A DNA stretch of 64,000 nt from an uncultured Pontibacter sp. (GTDB lineage Bacteria > Bacteroidota > Bacteroidia > Cytophagales > Hymenobacteraceae), in assembly GCA_947499125.1 (NCBI GenBank), contig CANMMP010000001.1, positions 1 through 64,000 of the forward strand, read 5' to 3'. Position numbers and translations under genes: made by a program. Shown here in pieces: positions 1 through 8,535 of this stretch. Below the pieces are notes generated by a model. It saw only the letters and a list, made by a program, of their open reading frames with translations. It ran no database searches and was not told the origin of the DNA. How positions within the stretch are numbered: position 1 is the stretch's first letter; each line of letters opens with the position of its first letter.

Positions 1-299
1 GGCACAGCTAACTGGAGCTTCGCTGGCGGCACCAACTACGAAGACCAGAGCGGTACAGCAGCGATCGTGATCAACAAGGCCGCCGCCACGGTTGCCGTGA
101 ATGGCAAAACGGTTACTTACGATGGGCAGGCGCACGGCGCGAGCGGTACAGCCACTGGCGTGAACGGAGAAGACCTGATCGCTTCGCTTGACCTTGGCGA
201 CAGCTTCACCGACGCCCCTGGCGGCACAGCTAACTGGAGCTTCGCTGGCGGCACCAACTACGAAGACCAGAGCGGTACAGCAGCGATCGTGATCAACAA
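1..299 (+). repeat. Tandem 222-bp coding repeat (MBG-like domain)
   Basis: Bases 1-77 recur without a mismatch at 223-299, giving a period of 222 bp (74 codons). One full unit (78-299) and the end of another are visible, and the array continues upstream of the window. Identity at DNA level, not only protein level, implies recent expansion or gene conversion. Confidence 0.9.
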
Positions 300-1593
300 A
301 CGACCACTCACAATCACTGCAGAAGCTAAATCTAAGTATTGTGGCCAGGTTGATCCTGCTTTGACTTACATCATTCCATCAGGAAGTTTGGTACAGGATG
401 ATGCTTTGACTGGTTCTTTAAGTAGAGTACCTGGTGAAAGTATAGGTGCCTACGCTATAGTTCAAAACACTTTAGGCAATAGTAACTATGCGATCACTTA
501 TAATGCTGCATTATTTACAATAAATGGTGTATTAACTGATGCAAGCGCTAGCAGTACACCAGTTGCTTTAGGTTCTTCAGCTACTTTATCTGCTGTAGTA
601 TCATCTGGTAACCAAGTTATACCTGGTGTTAGAGTTACTTTTACAGTTACTGATGAAAATGGCGATCTTGTTTATCGCTATACTCATGAAACTGATGGAA
701 ATGGTATAGTCACTGCAACTGTACCGAAAGATAAACTAACATTGGGTGTTTTCAAGGTTGAAGCTGTTTCAGGAGAAAATTGTTCCTCATCAGTAGCTTA
801 CATACCTGTTTATGATGCTAGTGGTAGTTTTGTCACCGGTGGTGGTTGGATTAATTCACCTGAGGGGGCAATGCCTGATAATCCTAAAGCGACTGGTAAA
901 GCGAACTTCGGCTTTGTATCTAAATACAAAAAGGGTAGTAATCAGGTAGATGGAAATACAGAGTTTCAGTTTAGTGCTGGTTACATTAACTTTAAGAGTA
1001 CATTCCATGAGTCTGGTTCTTTAGTAATTGCAGGTGGCAAAGCAATGTATCGTGGTGATGGTATTGTAAATGGACAGTCTGGCTATAAGTTTTCTATAAC
1101 TGCTATTGATGGAGACTGGAATGGTAGTGGGTCAGATAAATTCCGTATTAAAATCACTAAAAACGGAACTACCATTTATGATAATCAGATCGGCAAAGAT
1201 GAAAACTCCAACGATGCTACTGTATTAGGTAATAATGGTGTAGGCGGTGGCTCTATCGTGATCCATGAAGTGAAAGGCACCACTGCCTCTAAAGGTTCTA
1301 AACTAATCACCGGATCCCCAGTTAAATCTGTTTCCGGAGAGTTCTACAACTATCCAAACACCTTTACCGACCGCACAACCATTGCCTTCAGCCTTGATAA
1401 ATCAGAAAGCTACCTGCTGGAAGTATATGACATGCGTGGGGTACTTATTAAAAAGGTAGACATGGGCGTAGCAGAAGCTGGTAAGCTTTATGAGTTTGAC
1501 TTTGAAGGCAGAAACTTGTCGAAAGGCACGTACATTGCCCGACTGGTTACGCCTTCCGGGGCTAAGTCTATTAAAATACTGCTGCGCAGGTAG
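1..1593 (+). CDS. Large secreted surface protein, C-terminal part (T9SS-sorted, MBG repeats); 5' end outside window
   Basis: The frame is open from base 1, so the gene starts upstream; the first in-frame GTG at 67 is not a real start. Counting residues from base 1, 1-100 are identical 74-residue MBG/Ig-like repeats, 101-175 a further diverged MBG-type domain, about 176-275 an Ig-like domain, and about 276-420 resembles the post-COAP-1 domain (starts FVTGGGWINS). The last 80 residues are a typical T9SS type A sorting domain (YPNTFTDRT, YDMRGVLIKK, SKGTYIARL). It is therefore probably exported through the type IX system and anchored at the surface or released. The repeats are GC-rich while bases 301-1290 are clearly AT-richer, which suggests a mosaic origin. 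Adhesion or matrix function is inference from the domain types. Confidence 0.85.
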   Translation, partial: GTANWSFAGGTNYEDQSGTAAIVINKAAATVAVNGKTVTYDGQAHGASGTATGVNGEDLIASLDLGDSFTDAPGGTANWSFAGGTNYEDQSGTAAIVINKRPLTITAEAKSKYCGQVDPALTYIIPSGSLVQDDALTGSLSRVPGESIGAYAIVQNTLGNSNYAITYNAALFTINGVLTDASASSTPVALGSSATLSAVVSSGNQVIPGVRVTFTVTDENGDLVYRYTHETDGNGIVTATVPKDKLTLGVFKVEAVSGENCSSSVAYIPVYDASGSFVTGGGWINSPEGAMPDNPKATGKANFGFVSKYKKGSNQVDGNTEFQFSAGYINFKSTFHESGSLVIAGGKAMYRGDGIVNGQSGYKFSITAIDGDWNGSGSDKFRIKITKNGTTIYDNQIGKDENSNDATVLGNNGVGGGSIVIHEVKGTTASKGSKLITGSPVKSVSGEFYNYPNTFTDRTTIAFSLDKSESYLLEVYDMRGVLIKKVDMGVAEAGKLYEFDFEGRNLSKGTYIARLVTPSGAKSIKILLRR

Positions 1594-1604
1594 TAGAGTA
1601 GTTT

Positions 1605-1674
1605 AGCCTGTTTTATAAAGAAAGTACCTGCTCCATTATTGGGGTGGGCACTTTCTTTTTAAAACAGGCTTTTT
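1605..1674 (+). terminator. Long nested stem-loop terminator after the surface protein
   Basis: The outer arms AGCCTGTTTT (1605-1614) and AAAACAGGCT (1661-1670) enclose the inner arms AAAGAAAGT (1617-1625) and ACTTTCTTT (1650-1658). This gives a stem of about 20 bp with one mismatch, followed by TTTTATAG. It lies 11 bases after the stop codon. Confidence 0.8.
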
Positions 1675-1729
1675 ATAGTTGTGTTTCTAAACTTTTCAGG
1701 CACTTTATAGTTTAAATCAAAATCCTGCT

Positions 1730-1737
1730 TACTTTTG
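1730..1737 (+). promoter_or_regulatory. Bacteroidota-type -7 promoter element of his operon 1
   Basis: TACTTTTG fits the Bacteroidota -7 consensus TANNTTTG. No good -33 TTTG was found at 19 bp. The His leader ATG begins only 9 bases after the element, so transcription should start at or just before that ATG. Confidence 0.55.
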
Positions 1738-1746
1738 CAGCACACA

Positions 1747-1845
1747 ATGCGCAACACCACGTTACATAGCATCCTTTCTACTCCGGCAATTACTGTTGCC
1801 TGTGGTACTGCTGCGCACGTACATCATTTCCATCATTCCTCGTAA
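1747..1845 (+). CDS. hisL: His operon leader peptide 1 (32 aa, His-rich)
   Basis: This short ORF has no coding function beyond sensing: after an ordinary start its end reads H-V-H-H-F-H-H-S-S then stop, with five His codons in seven. It lies between a promoter element and hisG. That is the hallmark of a ribosome-mediated attenuator that measures charged tRNA-His. There is no Shine-Dalgarno sequence, and the ATG is so close to the promoter that translation may be leaderless. A second, independent His leader precedes hisH at 16542. Confidence 0.8.
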   Translation: MRNTTLHSILSTPAITVACGTAAHVHHFHHSS

Positions 1846-1892
1846 GAGGAATCATATAAACATATAGCCCCCGTTGGGTGTACACCCATTTT
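1835..1892 (+). promoter_or_regulatory. Putative his attenuator hairpins
   Basis: A hairpin ATTCCTC-GTAA-GAGGAAT (1835-1852) overlaps the leader stop codon. A second palindrome, TGGGTGTACACCCA (1875-1888), is followed by TTTTATA and could act as a short terminator. The U-run is short and no competing antiterminator pairing was confirmed, so the mechanism is less clear than in the trp and second his leaders. The remaining bases up to hisG (1893-1950) show nothing definite. Confidence 0.45.
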
Positions 1893-1950
1893 ATACGTTG
1901 CAGGATGCAGGGTATAGATCGCCTTTATTTTCATTTTCAGAATAATATTT

Positions 1951-2802
1951 ATGCTTCGTATAGCTATCCAAAAATCAGGCAGACTCAGTGATGATTCACT
2001 TAAACTTATCCGTGAGTGCGGTATCTCGTTCATCAGCAGCAGCCTGAAACTTAAATCAGAATCAACCAATTTTCCGCTGGAGATTCTTTTTCTTCGCGAT
2101 GATGATATACCCGGCTATGTAGCCGACGGCGTGGCCGATATTGGTATAGTTGGCCAGAATGTGCTGGTAGAAGAAGGCATGCAGGACCTTACCGTAGAAG
2201 AACTGGGTTTCTCAAAATGCCGCCTGTCGCTGGCTGTTCCCAAAGCCGATAACTATAGTTCTATAGAAGATCTGAACGGAAAAAACATTGCCACCTCTTA
2301 CCCAAATCTGCTGCAGTCTTACCTTTCTGAACGTGGTGTGCAGGCTAATATTCATACTATAAGCGGGTCTGTAGAAATTGCGCCAAGCATTGGTTTAGCT
2401 GATGCCATTTGTGATATAGTTAGCTCAGGCAGTACGCTTATCAGTAATGGTTTAAAAGAGGTAGAACGTGTGTTTAAATCGCAGGCCGTACTGATCGCTA
2501 ACAAAGAACTAAGCGAAGGAAAACGCGAGATACTGGAGAAATTGTTGTTCCGGATAAAAGCTGTACAACGTTCACAGCGCTCCAAATATATCTTGCTGAA
2601 TGCACCTAACGATAAAGTAGCCGAGATCTCAAAATTACTTCCGGGAGTTAAGTCGCCTACTGTGTTGCCGTTGTTAGAAGAAGGTTGGAGTTCGCTGCAC
2701 TCTGTTGTAAATGAAGACGATTTCTGGGATATCATCGAGAAATTGAAAGCTACCGGCGCTCAGGGAATCCTGGTTGTTCCAATCGAGAAAATGATCATCT
2801 GA
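1951..2802 (+). CDS. hisG: ATP phosphoribosyltransferase
   Basis: HisG catalyses the first step of histidine synthesis, joining PRPP to ATP. The 283-residue length is that of the long form, which carries a C-terminal ACT-like regulatory domain (about residues 210-283) and needs no HisZ; the end ATGAQGILVVPIEKMI is typical of that domain. The N-terminal type II periplasmic-binding fold starts LRIAIQKSGRLSDDS and contains the PRPP-binding region near DAICDIVSSGSTL. It is the first structural gene after the His leader peptide, and its stop overlaps the hisD start by one base, so the two are probably translationally coupled. Feedback inhibition by histidine is expected from the family. Confidence 0.96.
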   Translation: MLRIAIQKSGRLSDDSLKLIRECGISFISSSLKLKSESTNFPLEILFLRDDDIPGYVADGVADIGIVGQNVLVEEGMQDLTVEELGFSKCRLSLAVPKADNYSSIEDLNGKNIATSYPNLLQSYLSERGVQANIHTISGSVEIAPSIGLADAICDIVSSGSTLISNGLKEVERVFKSQAVLIANKELSEGKREILEKLLFRIKAVQRSQRSKYILLNAPNDKVAEISKLLPGVKSPTVLPLLEEGWSSLHSVVNEDDFWDIIEKLKATGAQGILVVPIEKMII

Positions 2803-4082
2803 TGAAAAAGATACTTTACCCGGAAACTATAGTTTGGCCCGAGCTGGCAAAGCGACCTGTAAAGGACCTGCAGGAACTGGAGCCAACTATACGTAGTATT
2901 TTTAAGCAGGTGCAGGAGCAGGGCGACGAAGCACTATACCAACTGGCAGAAAAGTATGATGGCAAGCGCCCGGAGCAATTGCTGGCCACTCCTGAAGAGC
3001 TGGCTTCTGCTGAAAACGAAATATCAGCAGAGTTGAAAGCTGCCATTTTGCAGGCTTACAGTAACATTCAGCTATTCCATTTGCAGCAGGCCGAGCAGAT
3101 GCAACCCATTGAAACAATGCCGGGCGTAAACTGCTGGCGCAAAAGCGTAGCCATTGAGAAGGTAGGACTATACATTCCAGGTGGCACTGCGCCGCTTTTT
3201 TCTACGCTTTTGATGCTCGGGATTCCGGCTAAACTGGCTGGTTGTAAGCAGATCGTACTTTGTACGCCACCATCAAAAGAAGATACTATACACCCGGCTA
3301 TCCTTTATACAGCAGCTTTACTTGGCATCGAAACTATAATTAAAGCAGGCGGCGCGCAGGCTGTAGCAGCCATGGCGTTCGGTACGGAAAGTGTGCCGGC
3401 GGTAAGCAAAATATTTGGCCCGGGGAACCAGTATGTAACTATGGCTAAGCAGATGGTAACACAACTGGGTGTGGCTATTGATATGCCGGCAGGTCCATCG
3501 GAAGTGCTGGTGATGGCGGATGAAACAGCTGATCCTGCTTTTGTGGCTGCCGATTTACTTTCGCAGGCCGAGCACGGAGCAGATTCTCAGGTGGTATTAC
3601 TGAGTACTTTGGAAACTATAGTTGACCAGGTTATCTCTGAAATTGAGAAGCAACTACAGGAATTGCCACGCGAAGCAGTTGCGGCACAAGCACTTGAAAA
3701 CAGCATGGCCATCGTTCTGAAAGATGCGCAGCAAATGCTTGATTACTCGAACCTGTATGCACCCGAACACCTCATTTTGGCTATTAAAGACCTTGAAACT
3801 ATAGCCGATGGCGTGGTAAATGCAGGCTCTGTATTCCTGGGTAACTATACGCCTGAAGCCGCCGGCGATTATGCTTCCGGTACCAACCACACCCTGCCAA
3901 CCAACGGTTATGCCCGTGCTTATAGTGGCGTGTCACTTGATAGTTTTGTACGGAAGATTACGTTCCAGCACATCACACCGGAAGGTTTGCAGAACATCGG
4001 CAGAACCATAGAAGTGATGGCCGATGCCGAAGGCCTGCAGGCACACAAAAATGCAGTAAGTATCCGATTAAAGAAACTATAG
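2802..4082 (+). CDS. hisD: Histidinol dehydrogenase
   Basis: HisD oxidises L-histidinol to L-histidine in two NAD-dependent steps, with zinc. The 426-residue length is normal. Diagnostic motifs are present in order: GPGNQYVTMAK, DMPAGPSEVLV, the zinc-site motif SQAEHGADSQ, the catalytic Glu-His pair in YAPEHL, and the C-terminal zinc-binding segment SGTNHTLPT. The start overlaps the hisG stop by one base and the stop directly abuts the hisC ATG, so the gene lies inside a compact hisGDCB unit. Several AACTATAG motifs fall inside the gene, encoded as Thr-Ile-Val/Ala. Confidence 0.97.
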   Translation: MKKILYPETIVWPELAKRPVKDLQELEPTIRSIFKQVQEQGDEALYQLAEKYDGKRPEQLLATPEELASAENEISAELKAAILQAYSNIQLFHLQQAEQMQPIETMPGVNCWRKSVAIEKVGLYIPGGTAPLFSTLLMLGIPAKLAGCKQIVLCTPPSKEDTIHPAILYTAALLGIETIIKAGGAQAVAAMAFGTESVPAVSKIFGPGNQYVTMAKQMVTQLGVAIDMPAGPSEVLVMADETADPAFVAADLLSQAEHGADSQVVLLSTLETIVDQVISEIEKQLQELPREAVAAQALENSMAIVLKDAQQMLDYSNLYAPEHLILAIKDLETIADGVVNAGSVFLGNYTPEAAGDYASGTNHTLPTNGYARAYSGVSLDSFVRKITFQHITPEGLQNIGRTIEVMADAEGLQAHKNAVSIRLKKL

Positions 4083-5138
4083 ATGTTTGACTTACAAAGT
4101 ATAGTTAGGCCGAATGTGTGGCGCATGAAACCTTACGCATCGGCCCGCGACGAATTTAAAGGCACTGCCAGCGTGTACCTGGATGCCAACGAAAATAACC
4201 TGGGCAGTCTTGCTGGTAACAATTATAACCGCTATCCCGACCCACACCAGAAAGCGCTGAAAAGTAAGATCGCCACTATAAAAGGAGTGAAGCCGTCGCA
4301 GATATTCCTGGGCAATGGCTCCGACGAAGCGATAGACCTGCTGTTCCGGATGGTTTGCAGTCCGGGCAAGGACCGTGCGCTGTTTTTACCACCAACCTAT
4401 GGCATGTACGAAGTATCCGCTAACCTGAACGATGTGCAGCTGGATACGGTGCAACTGACTGCTGATTTCCAGATACCTGTGGCCGAAGTGCTGCGAAACA
4501 TAAAACCAGAAACCAAACTGATCTTTATCTGCTCGCCTAATAACCCGACTGGCAACAACATTAACGCAGAAGATATTGAAGCGATTCTTGATAATTTTGA
4601 CGGGCTAGTTATAGTTGATGAAGCGTACATTGATTTTTCGGATGAGCCAAGCTGGACCACGCGCCTGCAGGATTACCCTAACCTAATAGTGCTGCAAACT
4701 TTTTCCAAAGCCTGGGGAATGGCTGGTTTGCGACTCGGAATGGCCTTTGCATCAGAAGAGATAATCTCCCTGCTCGACAAAATAAAACCACCGTACAACA
4801 TAAACGAAGCTACTCAGGAACTTGCTCTTAAAGCACTGGACCAGGACGAGCAGCTGAAGTATATGATCGAAGAGATCATTCAGGAGCGACAGATGTTGGA
4901 ATCAGCTTTGCCGACACTGTCTATAGTTGAGAAAGTGTATCCATCGGACGCTAACTTTATACTGGTGAAGGTGACAGATGCTAACGCACTTTATAGTTAC
5001 CTGCTGGATAAGGGGATTGTAACACGTAATCGCTCAAGCGTGCCCGGCTGCCATAATTGCCTCCGAATCTCTGTCGGAACCACCGACGAGAACCAGCAAC
5101 TATACCAGGCTATGTCAGAGTTTAAAAAAAACGCATAA
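4083..5138 (+). CDS. hisC: Histidinol-phosphate aminotransferase
   Basis: This is a PLP-dependent class I/II aminotransferase that converts imidazole acetol-phosphate and glutamate to histidinol phosphate. At 351 residues it has the usual size. Visible motifs are LDANEN near the start, GNGSDEAIDLL, the NNPTG loop (CSPNNPTGN), DEAYIDF, the PLP lysine in QTFSKAWGMAGLRLG (about residue 210) and the C-terminal LRISVGT. It starts directly after the hisD stop. Relaxed specificity toward aromatic amino acids is possible in this family, but the operon position makes histidine synthesis the clear role. Confidence 0.96.
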   Translation: MFDLQSIVRPNVWRMKPYASARDEFKGTASVYLDANENNLGSLAGNNYNRYPDPHQKALKSKIATIKGVKPSQIFLGNGSDEAIDLLFRMVCSPGKDRALFLPPTYGMYEVSANLNDVQLDTVQLTADFQIPVAEVLRNIKPETKLIFICSPNNPTGNNINAEDIEAILDNFDGLVIVDEAYIDFSDEPSWTTRLQDYPNLIVLQTFSKAWGMAGLRLGMAFASEEIISLLDKIKPPYNINEATQELALKALDQDEQLKYMIEEIIQERQMLESALPTLSIVEKVYPSDANFILVKVTDANALYSYLLDKGIVTRNRSSVPGCHNCLRISVGTTDENQQLYQAMSEFKKNA

Positions 5139-5144
5139 ACAGAA

Positions 5145-6239
5145 ATGAAGAAAGCATTATTTATAGACCGTGACGGCACCATATTGGTCGAGCCGAAAAC
5201 TGATTACCAGGTAGACTCTTTTGAGAAGTTTGAGTTTATACCGAAAGTGATCCGCAACCTGCACAAGATATTTACCGAGCTAGATTACGAGTTTGTGATG
5301 GTTACCAACCAGGATGGACTTGGCACAGATTCTTACCCGGAGCACACCTTCTGGCCTTATCAGAACAAGATGCTCGATATCCTGAAAAGTGAAGGCATCG
5401 AGTTTTCTGATATCCTGATTGACCGTAGTTTTGAGCACGAGGGGCTAGAAACACGTAAGCCGGGCATCGGTATGATGAAAAAATTCCTGGAAGGTGAATA
5501 CGACTTGGCAAACAGCTACGTAATTGGTGATCGTTTAACCGATGTGCAGCTGGCAAAAAATCTTGGTTCAAAAGCTATATTGTTGGCTGATTTTCAAAGT
5601 GAAGATACTGCCCTGAACACGAATGACTGGGACGAGATCTATAGTTTACTGAAGCTACCGCCGCGTAAAGCAACTATACGCCGCCAGACTTCCGAAACTG
5701 ACATCCTTATAGACCTGAACCTGGATGGTACCGGAAAGTCAGAAATTAAAACCGGCCTTGGCTTTTTCGACCACATGCTGGAGCAGTTGGCCCGCCACGG
5801 CAACGTAGACTTAACTATTGCTGTAAAAGGCGACCTGCACATTGACGAGCACCATACCATAGAAGATACCGGACTTGCCCTCGGCGAAGCTTTTTTGAAT
5901 GCGTTAGGCGATAAAAAAGGTATTACACGCTATGGATTTCTGTTACCAATGGATGATGTACTGGCGCAGGTAGCGATTGACTTTGGCGGCCGCCCCTGGA
6001 TAGTCTGGGAAGCCGAGTTTAAGCGCGAGAAAGTAGGGGATATGCCAACCGAGATGTTCTTCCACTTCTTCAAATCCTTCTCTGATACATCAAAATCTAA
6101 CCTGAACATTAAAGCAGAAGGACAGAACGAGCATCATAAAATAGAAGCAATCTTTAAAGCCTTTGCCCGAGCTATACGCATGGCTGTGCACCGCAACCCG
6201 AACGACAATACGCTGCCGTCAACAAAAGGGGTATTGTAA
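5145..6239 (+). CDS. hisB: Bifunctional histidinol-phosphatase / imidazoleglycerol-phosphate dehydratase
   Basis: Two enzymes are fused. Residues 1-165 are a HAD-superfamily phosphatase (FIDRDGTIL carrying the two catalytic aspartates, then [16 protein letters not shown]). Residues about 175-364 are IGP dehydratase ([45 protein letters not shown] and [15 protein letters not shown] with the manganese-binding His/Glu groups). It therefore performs steps 6 and 8 of the pathway, as in enterobacteria and many Bacteroidota. It starts 6 bases after hisC and is the last gene of this his unit; the remaining his genes are 11 kb away, behind a separate leader. Confidence 0.97.
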   Translation: MKKALFIDRDGTILVEPKTDYQVDSFEKFEFIPKVIRNLHKIFTELDYEFVMVTNQDGLGTDSYPEHTFWPYQNKMLDILKSEGIEFSDILIDRSFEHEGLETRKPGIGMMKKFLEGEYDLANSYVIGDRLTDVQLAKNLGSKAILLADFQSEDTALNTNDWDEIYSLLKLPPRKATIRRQTSETDILIDLNLDGTGKSEIKTGLGFFDHMLEQLARHGNVDLTIAVKGDLHIDEHHTIEDTGLALGEAFLNALGDKKGITRYGFLLPMDDVLAQVAIDFGGRPWIVWEAEFKREKVGDMPTEMFFHFFKSFSDTSKSNLNIKAEGQNEHHKIEAIFKAFARAIRMAVHRNPNDNTLPSTKGVL

Positions 6240-6317
6240 GAGCCAGATAATCAATAATATCAATAGTTGCTTATATTTGGCATGCAAACTATAGTTTAAA
6301 ATAAAACCGGAGTATAG

Positions 6318-6348
6318 TTTGCTTTTGAAAAATCAGGGCTTACATTTG
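6318..6348 (+). promoter_or_regulatory. trp operon promoter (TTTG-N19-TACATTTG)
   Basis: TTTG at 6318-6321 and TACATTTG at 6341-6348 are separated by 19 bp, an exact match to the Bacteroidota primary sigma consensus TTTG-N19-TANNTTTG. The predicted start of transcription is near 6355, about 35 bases before the Trp leader peptide. Confidence 0.75.
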
Positions 6349-6388
6349 TTACATTGCAACTATAAGCACTGCGAATTTTAAAAAGAAC

Positions 6389-6478
6389 ATGATCCAGAAT
6401 CTTCATCTTACTGCATGGTGGTGGCACGTTACTCAAAGTATCGTGAACAGACCGGCTATGCTAGTATTGATGAGATAA
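6389..6478 (+). CDS. trpL: Trp operon leader peptide (29 aa, three consecutive Trp)
   Basis: The ORF reads MIQNLHLTAWWWHVTQS and on to a stop at 6476-6478. Three adjacent TGG codons (6416-6424) in a 29-codon ORF between a promoter and trpE, followed by a strong terminator, define a classic tryptophan-sensing leader peptide. A ribosome stalled on these codons would leave 6445-6459 free to form the antiterminator. Confidence 0.93.
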   Translation: MIQNLHLTAWWWHVTQSIVNRPAMLVLMR

Positions 6479-6541
6479 CAAAGTCTATAGCCAAAGGTAT
6501 CAAAGGCCTGCTGTTCACCTGAACAGCAGGCCTTTTTATTT
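6445..6541 (+). terminator. trp attenuator: antiterminator and terminator
   Basis: Terminator: AAAGGCCTGCTGTTC (6502-6516) pairs perfectly with GAACAGCAGGCCTTT (6521-6535) across the loop ACCT, followed by a T-rich tail. Antiterminator: GAACAG (6445-6450), just downstream of the Trp codons, is complementary to CTGTTC in the terminator 5' arm (6511-6516), and GGCTAT (6454-6459) pairs with ATAGCC (6487-6492). The two structures exclude each other, as transcription attenuation requires. Confidence 0.9.
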
Positions 6542-6559
6542 TTAGCCCAAACCAGAACC

Positions 6560-7969
6560 ATGCGAAACTATAAATTAACTACTACCTACAAACGCTTGCT
6601 GGCCGACACGCTCACCCCGGTCAGCGTGTACCTGAAACTGCGCGACAGATTCCCGAACAGTATTCTGCTGGAAAGCTCTGATTACCACGGTGCCGAAAAC
6701 AGCTTTTCGTATATCTGCTGCAACCCAATGGCAACTATAAAAGCCGAGAATGAGCAGCTGACAATGCAGTTTCCGGATGGAAGTGTAGTGCAGGAAACGA
6801 TAACCAAAGACACGGATGTGCCGGGCCAGCTGGCTGCTTTTGCCCAGAGTTTTGAAGTAGAACAAAGCAGTTTCAGCTTTATAAACAACGGCCTGTTCGG
6901 TTACATGAACTATGATGCCGTGCGCTACTATGAAGATATCGACCTGAAACTTCGTGAAAATCGTGCCGGCATTCCGGATATTTATTATGCTGTCTACCGC
7001 CACATCATCGCAATTAACCACTTCACCAACGAAGCTAACATTTTTGCGCACAACTATAACCAGGGCGATGATGATGGCATTGCGCAACTGGAAGCCCTGC
7101 TCAACAGCCGTAACATCCCGAACTATAGTTTCCGGACAGATGGTGATGAAAACTATAACATCAGCGCTGCGGATTTCCTGGATAATATAGAGAAGGCAAA
7201 ACAGCACTGCTACCGTGGCGATGTTTTTCAGTTGGTGCTGTCGCGCAGGTTTGAGCAGGCTTTTAAAGGTGATGAGTTTAATGTGTACCGTGCCTTGCGT
7301 TCTATCAACCCGTCGCCTTACCTGTTTTATTTTGACTATGGCAGCTTTAAGATCTTTGGTTCTTCGCCGGAAGCGCAATTGGTGATAAAAGATCAGAAAG
7401 CCAGTATTTTCCCGATTGCTGGTACTTTCAGGAGAACCGGCGATGATGCCGCAGATGCAGCCTTAGCAGAAAAGCTGTTGGCAGACCCGAAAGAAAATGC
7501 CGAACACGTGATGCTGGTTGACTTGGCCCGCAACGACTTGAGCCGCAATGGGCATAGTGTAAAAGTGGAGACCTTCCGTGAGATACAGTTCTACTCGCAC
7601 GTCATTCATCTGGTATCGAAAGTAAGTGGCACGCTGCACAACCAGAACGATGCCCTTAAAATGGTAGCCAGCACTTTTCCGGCCGGTACGCTTTCCGGTG
7701 CACCCAAACACAAAGCCATGCAGTTGATAGACAAATACGAAACTACTAACCGCGCTTTTTACGGCGGCTGCATCGGCTTCATGGACTTTAACGGAAACTT
7801 CAACAGTGCCATCATGATCCGCTCTTTCCTGAGCAAAGATTACAAACTATACTACCAGGCCGGCGCAGGTATTGTGGCAGCATCTGATTCTCAGAGCGAG
7901 TTGCAGGAAGTAGACAATAAACTGATGGCTTTACGCAAAGCACTAACTATAGCACAGGAGATCAACTAA
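6560..7969 (+). CDS. trpE: Anthranilate synthase component I
   Basis: TrpE makes anthranilate from chorismate, using ammonia supplied by TrpG. The 469-residue protein has the N-terminal domain with the tryptophan feedback-site signature LLESSD (about residue 35), then the chorismate-binding domain with FQLVLSRRFE, INPSPYLFYFDYG, the GTFRRTGDD segment, DLARNDLSR, FPAGTLSGAPK and AGAGIVAASDSQSE. It is the first structural gene after the Trp attenuator and ends one base before trpG. Chorismate-utilising homologues (PabB) are similar, but the leader peptide and operon settle the identity. Allosteric inhibition by tryptophan is likely, given the conserved LLESS motif. Confidence 0.96.
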   Translation: MRNYKLTTTYKRLLADTLTPVSVYLKLRDRFPNSILLESSDYHGAENSFSYICCNPMATIKAENEQLTMQFPDGSVVQETITKDTDVPGQLAAFAQSFEVEQSSFSFINNGLFGYMNYDAVRYYEDIDLKLRENRAGIPDIYYAVYRHIIAINHFTNEANIFAHNYNQGDDDGIAQLEALLNSRNIPNYSFRTDGDENYNISAADFLDNIEKAKQHCYRGDVFQLVLSRRFEQAFKGDEFNVYRALRSINPSPYLFYFDYGSFKIFGSSPEAQLVIKDQKASIFPIAGTFRRTGDDAADAALAEKLLADPKENAEHVMLVDLARNDLSRNGHSVKVETFREIQFYSHVIHLVSKVSGTLHNQNDALKMVASTFPAGTLSGAPKHKAMQLIDKYETTNRAFYGGCIGFMDFNGNFNSAIMIRSFLSKDYKLYYQAGAGIVAASDSQSELQEVDNKLMALRKALTIAQEIN

Positions 7970-7970
7970 C

Positions 7971-8534
7971 ATGAAAGTACTGGTAATCGATAACTACGAC
8001 TCATTTACTTATAACCTGGTGCATTTGCTACAGGAGCTTAGTGCAGACGTAACGGTTCGGCGCAACGACAAAACCACTTTAGAAGAAGTTAGCAACTATA
8101 GCAAGATCATGCTTTCACCGGGCCCAGGCATTCCTGACGAAGCCGGTATGCTGAAAGAAATTATTGGAAAATTCGGACCAACTAAAAGCTTGTTTGGCGT
8201 GTGTCTCGGGCATCAGGCAATAGGTGAAGTGTACGGTGGTAAGTTATTTAACAGCAACGAAGTATGGCATGGTATAGCTACGCCAGTTAGGATTATTTGC
8301 GAGCAGGAAAAACTTTTTAATAACCTGCCTAAGCAATTCAATACCGGTCGATATCACTCGTGGCTTGTGGAGCAAGAATTACCTGATTGCCTGGAACCGA
8401 CAGCAGTTGATATTACGGGAAATATCATGGCGCTACGTCACAAAGAATATGATGTGAGAGGCGTACAGTTTCATCCCGAATCGGTGCTAACGGAACATGG
8501 AAAGGAAATGATAAAGAACTGGCTAACAAACTAA
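7971..8534 (+). CDS. trpG: Anthranilate synthase component II (glutamine amidotransferase)
   Basis: A class I glutamine amidotransferase of 187 residues that releases ammonia from glutamine for TrpE. It shows VIDNYDSFTYNLVHLL at the start, the oxyanion segment LSPGPGIPDEAG, the nucleophile cysteine in FGVCLGHQAIGE (about residue 78) and the His-Glu pair in VQFHPESVLT. It follows trpE with a one-base gap. Such proteins can also serve PabB, so a dual Trp/folate role is possible. A palindromic repeat element (8536-8616) separates it from trpD. Confidence 0.95.
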   Translation: MKVLVIDNYDSFTYNLVHLLQELSADVTVRRNDKTTLEEVSNYSKIMLSPGPGIPDEAGMLKEIIGKFGPTKSLFGVCLGHQAIGEVYGGKLFNSNEVWHGIATPVRIICEQEKLFNNLPKQFNTGRYHSWLVEQELPDCLEPTAVDITGNIMALRHKEYDVRGVQFHPESVLTEHGKEMIKNWLTN

Positions 8535-8535
8535 A

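Noticed and set aside
1..299. CRISPR-like regular repeat
   Set aside because: The 222-bp period is coding in one open frame without spacers; it is a protein-domain repeat.
6575..7378. Long minus-strand ORF (267 aa) opposite trpE
   Set aside because: It lies entirely within the well-supported trpE frame and shows no recognisable domain; a shadow ORF.
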